Positions 1 through 4,854 of a stretch of DNA of 7,235 bases are shown in pieces. The position numbers and the translations under genes are program-made. This DNA comes from JBLHKE01 sp047619485 (lineage in GTDB: Bacteria > Verrucomicrobiota > Verrucomicrobiia > Verrucomicrobiales > DEV007), in assembly GCA_047619485.1 (NCBI GenBank), contig JBLHKE010000393.1, positions 1-7,235 of the forward strand. The letters are read 5' to 3'. The notes below the pieces were generated by a model, which had not been told where the DNA came from, made no database searches, and saw nothing but the letters and a program-made list of their open reading frames with translations. Within the stretch, counting starts at the first letter, position 1. The number at the start of each line of letters is the position of its first letter.

Positions 1-336
1 GCCATTGCTTCGAAACATTTCCACATCGCCGAGTAGCATTCTAGTCGAGAACTCGCCCTTCAGGCAGTTGAGCCGCCCGATCAGATCCTCCTCAGTCAGC
101 CCTTCCAGTGCATGCTCCTTGTTGGGAGTCTCCAACAAAAGGTGAAAGTGATTACCCATAAAACACCAGGCAAGTGCCCGCAGCCCGCTGAACTTCAGCT
201 GTTTGAACAGAATCTTGCGAAACGTCTCCTTCTCAGCATCACCAAACAAAATCTCCTGACCAGCCGTCCTGGAAACCACATGCACACACTGAGTGCGTTT
301 CTTATCGCCAAGCAAAAATTCCCGAGTCTTGCGCAT
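1..336 (-). CDS. REP-associated tyrosine transposase (IS200-like, Y1 family), partial, C-terminus off window
   Basis: The minus strand reads as an open frame from ATG at 336-334 to the left edge, giving 112 residues with no stop. It starts MRKTREFLL, contains CVHVVSRTAGQEILFG at about residues 17-32, and has the metal-binding HUH motif as GNHFHLLLE (His63, His65) at about residues 61-69. This is the usual start and HUH core of RAYT-type Y1 transposases, which nick single-stranded DNA at palindromic REP elements. The catalytic tyrosine normally lies further toward the C-terminus and is outside the window, so activity cannot be judged. No Shine-Dalgarno sequence is visible before the ATG, but the MRKTRE start fits the family. 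A REP-like hairpin and tandem repeats lie 44-109 bases upstream, as expected of a RAYT acting on its own REPs. Assignment to the superfamily is firm; the RAYT label rests on the sequence style and this context. Confidence 0.88.
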   Translation of the reverse strand, partial: MRKTREFLLGDKKRTQCVHVVSRTAGQEILFGDAEKETFRKILFKQLKFSGLRALAWCFMGNHFHLLLETPNKEHALEGLTEEDLIGRLNCLKGEFSTRMLLGDVEMFRSNG

Positions 337-339
337 TAG

Positions 340-371
340 ACTATAAAATCAGGGACGGGGAGGGGAGTCAA
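340..371 (-). promoter_or_regulatory. Possible promoter of the RAYT gene
   Basis: On the minus strand TTGACT (371-366) resembles a -35 box (5 of 6 to TTGACA) and TATAGT (345-340) a -10 box (5 of 6 to TATAAT). Their spacing is 20 bases, longer than ideal; an alternative TTTTAT gives 17 bases but a poorer match. The -10 box ends only three bases before the ATG, so transcription from it would start at or inside the start codon and give a leaderless message. This is a motif reading only. Confidence 0.28.
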
Positions 372-379
372 GGGAGAAA

Positions 380-408
380 TAACGCAAGGGGTGTGGCCCC
401 TTGCATTA
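380..408. repeat. REP-like hairpin upstream of the RAYT gene
   Basis: The arms TAACGCAAGGGG (380-391) and CCCCTTGCATTA (397-408) pair over 12 positions with one mismatch (C383 against A405) around the 5-base loop TGTGG. There is no T-tract after either arm, which argues against a simple terminator. Short GC-rich imperfect hairpins next to a RAYT gene are the expected substrate type for that transposase, so I read it as a REP-like element. Other genomic copies, which would confirm this, cannot be seen here. Confidence 0.6.
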
Positions 409-445
409 CTAGGTGGCACCTTGAATTACTTCGCCTTGAATTACT
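399..445. repeat. Three direct repeats CCTTG(C/A)ATTACT with a small palindrome
   Basis: A 12-base unit occurs at 399-410 (CCTTGCATTACT), 419-430 (CCTTGAATTACT) and 434-445 (identical to the second). The first copy is also the right arm of the hairpin at 380-408. Between copies one and two lies the perfect odd palindrome AGGTGGCACCT (411-421). On the RAYT coding strand the unit reads AGTAAT(T/G)CAAGG, so AGTAAT sits immediately 5' of the hairpin stem, like the short conserved guide sequence found 5' of known REPs. The repeat itself is plain; its role as a transposase recognition sequence is inferred. Confidence 0.65.
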
Positions 446-483
446 ATTCGGACTAGGTGATTTCCCTAGGGACGCATCAGTCC

Positions 484-502
484 TGCACAGGAGTGCATTT
501 TT
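484..502 (+). terminator. Short hairpin followed by T5, terminator-like
   Basis: TGCAC (484-488) and GTGCA (493-497) form a perfect 5-base-pair stem with loop AGGA, followed directly by TTTTT (498-502). The form is that of a rho-independent terminator, but the stem is short and no gene upstream on the plus strand is seen that would need it. It could be chance. Confidence 0.25.
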
Positions 503-587
503 CAGGAAAGGATCCCATAGTGGATGCAGCGGGAGGGAATGTGAAGAGAGATGTGAGGAGAGAAGTGGGGAATCGGCTGATCTCGGA

Positions 588-612
588 GGAGGACGGCCGG
601 TTCTTCCTTTTT
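588..612 (+). terminator. Second hairpin followed by T5, terminator or leader attenuator
   Basis: GGAGGA (588-593) pairs with TTCTTCC (within 602-607, including one G-T wobble) around a GC-rich loop containing GGCCGG, and TTTTT follows at 608-612. It lies 87 bases before the response regulator start, so it could end a transcript reading in from the left or, if the operon promoter is further upstream, act in the leader. The stem is imperfect and the call is weak. Confidence 0.22.
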
Positions 613-690
613 CTAAACCAACAACGTTTTCCACGAAGTAATTGTGGTTCTGTTTCGATCTCGACTTCTGCTGTGGAATTTTGGAATGTG

Positions 691-696
691 GAAGGG
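691..696 (+). promoter_or_regulatory. Ribosome binding site that fixes the response regulator start
   Basis: GAAGGG (part of GGAAGGG) ends two bases before the ATG at 699, which is a somewhat close but usable Shine-Dalgarno position. An upstream in-frame ATG at 642 would add 19 residues rich in Cys, Trp and Phe that are unlike any receiver-domain start, so the downstream ATG is preferred. Confidence 0.5.
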
Positions 697-698
697 TG

Positions 699-1367
699 AT
701 GTCCACATTCGAAGTTCAGTCAAAACGAGTTGCGGTCATTGATGACCACCCGATCGTCCGAGTTGGCGTACGGCTGATGCTTGAGGCGGAGGCCGGCCTG
801 ACCTGTATCGGCGAAGCAGGATCGGTGACTGAGGCCTTCGCGCTCGTCGAAGCCGAATCCCCGAACATGATCGTGCTAGACCTGTGGATGGGCGGTAACG
901 ACGGGCTTGAACTTGTGCGAAATTTGCGGGCGATCGCGCCAGAGATGGAGATCCTAGTCTACTCGATGAACGACGAGCTGATCTATGGGCCGCGGGTGTT
1001 GCGCGCCGGGGCGGCAGCGTATGTGATGAAGGACAGCGGCCTGTCGGAGCTCTCCAAAGCGATTTCCACCGTGTGTGCGGGCGAGCGATATATCAGCGAA
1101 AGGCTGAGTGAAAGCCTGGTAGCAGAATCACTCGGCACCCGACCTTCATCAGAGGCGCAGCTGGTAGCCGGCCTAACGGATCGTGAACTGCAGATCCTGC
1201 GCTTGCTCGGAACTGGGAAGATGACTGGCGAGATCGCGGAAACGCTAAACATCAGCCCGAAGACCGTCGGCGCCCACCGCGAGAATTTGAAATCAAAACT
1301 AGGTGTCGACTCGGCAGCCGAACTCGCCCAACGCGCTGCGGTGCTGGTCGAAAACCACCTCCTGTAG
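699..1367 (+). CDS. NarL/LuxR-family response regulator
   Basis: A cytoplasmic DNA-binding response regulator of 222 residues, the usual length for the NarL/FixJ class. The receiver domain covers about residues 9-125: acidic pair Asp15-Asp16, phospho-acceptor Asp61 in IVLDLWM, Ser89 in the switch position and Lys111 in YVMKD. The LuxR-type helix-turn-helix covers about 157-215, starting LTDRELQILRLL and including ISPKTVGAHRENLKSKLGV. Phosphorylation of Asp61 should free the C-terminal domain to bind promoters; the target genes are not visible. The kinase gene follows after 15 bases, so it is the likely phosphodonor. One oddity: the residue after Met64, usually proline in the xMPxxDG loop, is glycine (MGGNDG). 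The start at 699 is chosen over an in-frame ATG at 642 because of the GGAAGGG before it and the family's normal N-terminus. Confidence 0.95.
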   Translation: MSTFEVQSKRVAVIDDHPIVRVGVRLMLEAEAGLTCIGEAGSVTEAFALVEAESPNMIVLDLWMGGNDGLELVRNLRAIAPEMEILVYSMNDELIYGPRVLRAGAAAYVMKDSGLSELSKAISTVCAGERYISERLSESLVAESLGTRPSSEAQLVAGLTDRELQILRLLGTGKMTGEIAETLNISPKTVGAHRENLKSKLGVDSAAELAQRAAVLVENHLL

Positions 1368-1382
1368 ATCACCGAAACGGCT

Positions 1383-3056
1383 GTGTCCACGTCTTCAGTT
1401 ATCGCCCCCCACCAAAACGGCACCAGCTCCAGTCGGACAAAGCTGCGCGATGCCGGGATCTGCCTCCTTGCAGCAGCGATCTATTTCTTCGTCACCAAAC
1501 TGTCGCTCATCCTAGCTTTTGAGCAGGCGAACATCTCTGCTATATGGCCTGCGTCAGGGCTGGCGCTCGGCGGGCTGGTGGTGTTCGGCCGACGTTTTTG
1601 GCCGGCCGTTACGCTCGGTACTTTTACACTTACCATGTCGATCGACCCGATGGCGTTAAAGGGCGGGTTTTTGATCGCGATGGGGAACACACTGGAAGCA
1701 GTGGTTGGTGCGACTCTTGTCCAACGCTTTGCTGGTGGCCGCAACTGCATGCACGGTGCGTCGACGGTTTTCCGATTCCTCGTCATCGGAGCCATCATCG
1801 CACCGCTGCTCAGTGCCACGCTAGGCGTCATGAGCTTGGTTCTCTTCAGCGAACTACCTTGGTCGCGCTTCGGAGAGAGCTTCTTTACCTGGTACACAGG
1901 CAATGGTGCTGGCATCTTGGTTTTCACACCTCTAGTCATTCTCTGGTCGATCCCGCGGCGGCGTTGGACCCGGGAAGAGAAACTCGAAGGAGCCGCACTA
2001 ATGGCAATTCTAATTCTGGTCGGCCAGGCGATCTGTGGAATTTTTTTAACCGGGACGCTCGAGAAATGGCCGAGCGCCTACATGGTTATCCCGGTGTTGC
2101 TGTGGACTGCATTTCGTCTCGGCCGGCGCGGGGCGGTCTCTGCGCTGATCGTGCTGATGGCGATCGCCGTCGCAGGAACTGTACGCGGCTTCGAGGTATT
2201 CCCAGGAGAAACTCCGAACCTCTCACTGCTCTACCTGCAAATTTTTCTGAGCGTCGTAGCGATGATGACCCTCGTCGTGGCCGGCCTGGTCTCCGAGCTA
2301 CGTCTCGCCAACGAATCACTGGAGTTGAAGGTTAAATCCCGCACCCACCGGCTGGAGGAGATGATGCGGGAAAAGGACGATCTGATGGCGATCGCGGCGC
2401 ACGACCTCCAGGCACCGCTCGCCGGTCTGCGCAACCTTCTCCAGCTGGTCAGCTCGCGCCCCGAGACGTTGTCGGGCGGTGGGGGCGATCGCGTCCTCAA
2501 CGAGATGGAGCGCACCACCGACGACATGCTCCGCCTCGTCTCCAGCCTGCTGGTCGCGAAGCGTGCAGAGGAATTGGAAATGTGTCTGACGCTCGTCCCG
2601 TGTGATGCCGTCGAGCTACTTCGGCGGATGGTCAAGATGTACCAGCAGCTTGCGAAGGAGAAAGGCATCGAGATCCAGTTTGAGGCACCGGATGCGCTGC
2701 ACCTGGAGACTCACCCGGAGAGCTTCTCGCAGATCGCCAGCAACCTGATTTCCAATGCGGTGAAGTACTCGCCAATGAACGCCCAGGTGGAGGTCATCCT
2801 GCGCGACCTAAACAGCAGGGCCAGCTTCCATCTCGAAGTGCGCGATCAGGGACCGGGCATCCCCCCCGAGGAAGTCGAGTTGATCTTCGATAAATTCCAC
2901 CGTGCCGACAACCAACCGACCGGGGGTGAAACTTCACATGGGATCGGACTCTACATCGTCGCGAAACTGGCTACGTCCCTCGGCACCGAGGTTCGCTATT
3001 CTGACCGACCGGAGGGCGGGTCTTGCTTCACCGTGTCCCCGCCGAGTTCGGAGTAG
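1383..3056 (+). CDS. MASE1-domain membrane histidine kinase (HisKA + HATPase)
   Basis: A sensor histidine kinase of 557 residues starting with GTG, 15 bases after the response regulator stop. No strong Shine-Dalgarno is seen, so translation may be coupled. The N-terminal half (about 22-303) is a string of hydrophobic helices with IWPASGLALGGLVVFG at about 54-69, the hallmark of the MASE1 integral membrane sensor domain also found in UhpB and some diguanylate cyclases. A short coiled segment (about 304-334) leads to the HisKA domain with the H-box AHDLQAPL, His340 being the phosphorylated residue. The ATPase domain follows: N-box SNLISNAVKY (Asn454, Asn458), D-box DQGPGIPP (Asp488, Gly490, Gly492), F-box FDKF near 500 and G2-box GIGLYIV (Gly520, Gly522). 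All catalytic motifs are present. No periplasmic PAS or Cache domain is seen, so the signal is probably sensed within or at the membrane; the ligand is unknown. It lacks a receiver domain. Confidence 0.94.
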   Translation: MSTSSVIAPHQNGTSSSRTKLRDAGICLLAAAIYFFVTKLSLILAFEQANISAIWPASGLALGGLVVFGRRFWPAVTLGTFTLTMSIDPMALKGGFLIAMGNTLEAVVGATLVQRFAGGRNCMHGASTVFRFLVIGAIIAPLLSATLGVMSLVLFSELPWSRFGESFFTWYTGNGAGILVFTPLVILWSIPRRRWTREEKLEGAALMAILILVGQAICGIFLTGTLEKWPSAYMVIPVLLWTAFRLGRRGAVSALIVLMAIAVAGTVRGFEVFPGETPNLSLLYLQIFLSVVAMMTLVVAGLVSELRLANESLELKVKSRTHRLEEMMREKDDLMAIAAHDLQAPLAGLRNLLQLVSSRPETLSGGGGDRVLNEMERTTDDMLRLVSSLLVAKRAEELEMCLTLVPCDAVELLRRMVKMYQQLAKEKGIEIQFEAPDALHLETHPESFSQIASNLISNAVKYSPMNAQVEVILRDLNSRASFHLEVRDQGPGIPPEEVELIFDKFHRADNQPTGGETSHGIGLYIVAKLATSLGTEVRYSDRPEGGSCFTVSPPSSE

Positions 3057-3461
3057 TTTGGTGATCCGTTAACGCCGCCTGCGCACCTGCTCGTTTGGCA
3101 CTCCCAAGCGCTTGAGTTCGGTGATGATCTTGGATCGTAGTCGTCTCTCCTGTCATGGCAGGGATTGTTTTGGCGGCGGTTATTTGGGAGCGTTTCGAGC
3201 GGAGTCAGAAATCTTCGAGGATCAGGGTGCGGCCATCGCCAAGGGGACTTCTTCGGGTTGCCAGGCCGGGTTTCGGTCGAACTGGTCGGGCTCGGAGTCG
3301 GATGGGGCCTCGCTTGGCTGAACCAGTTTAGGTCCGGGTTGTCGTCGGGAATCCATTCCTTGATGCCCTGCTAGATAAACAAGTAGAGAGGTCGTATCTC
3401 CGCTTGAGCGATCTCGGGAGGTCGTCGAGGGTCAGTTTGATGAGAGTGACCTACCCGACCG
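3057..3461. other. 405-base gap between kinase and channel genes; no convincing gene
   Basis: The plus-strand frames here look non-protein-like and have no ribosome binding site. I see no REP hairpin, strong terminator or good promoter pair. The channel gene promoter should lie in the right part, where AT content rises around 3370-3385 (TAGATAAACAAG), but no spaced -35/-10 pair stands out. The minus strand shows peptide-like stretches described in a separate entry. Confidence 0.5.
3069..3370 (-). pseudogene. Possible remnant of a decayed gene, unidentified
   Basis: Protein-like runs occur on the minus strand but are split by frame changes and stops. Just after a TAG (3373-3371) one frame reads GIKEWIPDDNPDLNWFSQAR; another carries SDSEPDQFDRNPAWQPEEVP and ends in TGA at 3224-3222; a third reads GDGRTLILEDF before a TGA; and the second frame resumes as KIITELKRLGVPNEQVRRRR before TAA at 3071-3069. 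The codons in these runs mostly end in G or C, like real genes here. The second frame also has an ATG (3356-3354) giving a 44-residue Pro/Asp/Glu-rich reading frame, which might be the whole story. I do not recognise the family. It may instead be chance in GC-rich DNA. Confidence 0.2.
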
Positions 3462-4790
3462 ATGGCTGATACGACTGATACACCAATGGAACAACTCGGC
3501 GGGATTTCCGACGCGCTGGAGGAGCAGGCCTCCACGGTGCGGGAGCACGTGATCTCGTTGCTGGAGGCGACCGGGGTGGCGGACTGGGTGGTGCGCCCGC
3601 TATCGGTTGTGCTCTTGCTGGGCGCCCTTTTTCTGACTGGTTGGCTCACCTTCGCAATCGCCCGGCCGTTGGTGCTGCGTTGGATGCGGACGCTGACCCA
3701 CAAGACGCGTATCAAGTGGGATGACGAGTTGTTCGGTCACGGTTTTTTCCGCTGGATGAGCCATCTGGTTCCGGCGTTGTTAATCCACGAGATCGGGCCC
3801 GGACTGTTCCGGGATGCGCCGACGGTTGCAGCGATGCTCACCGCCGTTATGCGCCTGTATATTCTGGTCGCGAGCTACATGGCGGTTGATTCATTGCTCA
3901 ACGCCGGGCGGATTTTGTTTCGCCGTTCGACCTATGGCCGAAATTTTCCGATCGGGAGCTTCGTGCAGTTGGTCAAGCTTCTGGCATTCGTCATCACCTT
4001 CATTCTCGGAGTTTCGATCTTAATCGGGCGGTCGCCGGCCGTGCTCCTCAGCGGGATCGGGATCTTCGCCTCGGTTCTGATGCTCGTTTTCAAAGACGCG
4101 ATCCTCGGGTTCGTTGCTGGAATCCAGCTCGCCTCGAACCGGATGGTCGCGCCGGGGGACTGGATCGAGATGCCCAGCCAAGGGGCGGACGGCGACGTGG
4201 TGGAGGTTGGTCTCACCACGGTGAAACTGCGGAACTTCGACAATACCATCACCACCATTCCGTCCTATGCGATGATCACCGGCTCTTTCAAAAACTGGCG
4301 GGGTATGTCCGAGAGCAGCGGCCGGCGGATCAAGCGCTCGCTTCACATCGATCTCGGGTCGGTCAAACTGTGCGATGAGGAGATGCTGTCCCGGTTCGAG
4401 AAGATCGAGTTCATCGGAGATCATCTGCGGAAGAAGAGGGACGAGGTCGCGGGTTGGAACCGGACGCATGGTGTCGACGGATCGGTCGAGGTGAACGGGC
4501 GGCGGCTGACCAATATCGGGACCTTCCGCGCCTACGTGCTCGCCTACCTCCGCCAGCACCCGGAGATCAACCAGGACCTCACCGTCCTTGTCCGGCAGCG
4601 CCAACCAACCGACAATGGCCTGCCGATCGAGATTTATTGTTTCACCCGCAACAAAGCTTGGCTCGCCTACGAAGACATCCAGTCTGACATTTTCGACCAC
4701 CTGATCGCTGTCGTTGCGGAGTTCGAGCTCCGCATCTTCCAAGACCCCGGCGGGGCCGATATCCACCGGGCATGGGGAGGTGGACAGTGA
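3462..4790 (+). CDS. ybdG: YbdG-type miniconductance mechanosensitive channel (MscS superfamily)
   Basis: An inner-membrane channel of 442 residues (E. coli YbdG is about 415) that opens under membrane tension and helps cells survive osmotic downshock. Hydrophobic segments lie near residues 46-66, 95-115, 122-145, 166-188 and 193-222, matching the five-helix YbdG plan; the last is the pore helix. The region SPAVLLSGIGIFASVLM, then LVFKDAILGFVAGIQL, GDWIEMP (Asp233), GLTTVKLRNFDNTITTIP, SFKNWRGM and GRRIKRS follows recalled E. coli YbdG closely, as do the C-terminal DNGLPIEIY and IQSDIFDH stretches. The start is the ATG at 3462; the ribosome site is weak (GAGAG about 14 bases upstream), and ATG at 3486 is an alternative that removes eight residues. 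The first 45 residues are acidic and variable. The gene stands alone; the two-component operon ends 405 bases upstream and the next gene is convergent, 64 bases away. Confidence 0.95.
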   Translation: MADTTDTPMEQLGGISDALEEQASTVREHVISLLEATGVADWVVRPLSVVLLLGALFLTGWLTFAIARPLVLRWMRTLTHKTRIKWDDELFGHGFFRWMSHLVPALLIHEIGPGLFRDAPTVAAMLTAVMRLYILVASYMAVDSLLNAGRILFRRSTYGRNFPIGSFVQLVKLLAFVITFILGVSILIGRSPAVLLSGIGIFASVLMLVFKDAILGFVAGIQLASNRMVAPGDWIEMPSQGADGDVVEVGLTTVKLRNFDNTITTIPSYAMITGSFKNWRGMSESSGRRIKRSLHIDLGSVKLCDEEMLSRFEKIEFIGDHLRKKRDEVAGWNRTHGVDGSVEVNGRRLTNIGTFRAYVLAYLRQHPEINQDLTVLVRQRQPTDNGLPIEIYCFTRNKAWLAYEDIQSDIFDHLIAVVAEFELRIFQDPGGADIHRAWGGGQ

Positions 4791-4854
4791 GCCGCTAGGA
4801 ACGTTGACTCCCTAACGCAATAATCAGAGCGCTGGTGATTGTAGCGCAAGGTGC
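4791..4854. other. Convergent intergenic spacer with a weak hairpin
   Basis: Only 64 bases separate the stops of the channel gene and the helicase gene. GCGCT (4829-4833) and AGCGC (4843-4847) can form a 5-base-pair stem with a 9-base loop, but no T-tract follows on either strand. A shared terminator is expected by position, not shown clearly by sequence. Confidence 0.3.

Larger units (their letters stand above)
337..698. other. Gene-free region between the divergent RAYT and response regulator genes
   Basis: No credible coding region was found on either strand; the open frames here have unnatural composition and overlap one another. The left part holds the possible RAYT promoter, the hairpin and the tandem repeats. 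The middle holds a purine-rich plus strand (531-572, 37 of 42 purines and no C) and two terminator-like hairpins. The last 85 bases should carry the operon promoter, but I could not pick a convincing -35/-10 pair. Confidence 0.6.

Noticed and set aside
380..445. The three short repeats as a CRISPR array
   Set aside because: Units of 12 bases with spacings of only 3-8 bases cannot be repeat-spacer units, and no cas gene is present.
642..698. In-frame upstream extension of the response regulator starting at ATG 642
   Set aside because: The added 19 residues are rich in Cys, Trp and Phe and unlike a receiver start, and the ATG at 699 has a Shine-Dalgarno sequence.
368..706. Open frames on both strands across the intergenic region (112 aa minus, 80-82 aa plus)
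   Set aside because: Composition is not protein-like, they overlap each other and the repeats, and none shows a known motif.
1544..2335. Plus-strand frame of 263 codons overlapping the kinase gene
   Set aside because: Arg-rich alternate frame of the MASE1 region, whose own frame gives clear membrane helices and the WPASG motif.
3112..3374. Two overlapping plus-strand frames of 69 codons
   Set aside because: No ribosome binding site, Gly/Ser-rich low-complexity products and no recognised motif.
4020..4766. Long minus-strand frame of 248 codons opposite the channel gene
   Set aside because: It is antisense to a well-supported YbdG-type gene and arises from GC-rich codon structure; no motif is seen.
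4829..4847. Strong bidirectional terminator between the channel and helicase genes
   Set aside because: The stem is only five base pairs with a large loop and no T-tract on either side, so only a weak hairpin is recorded.
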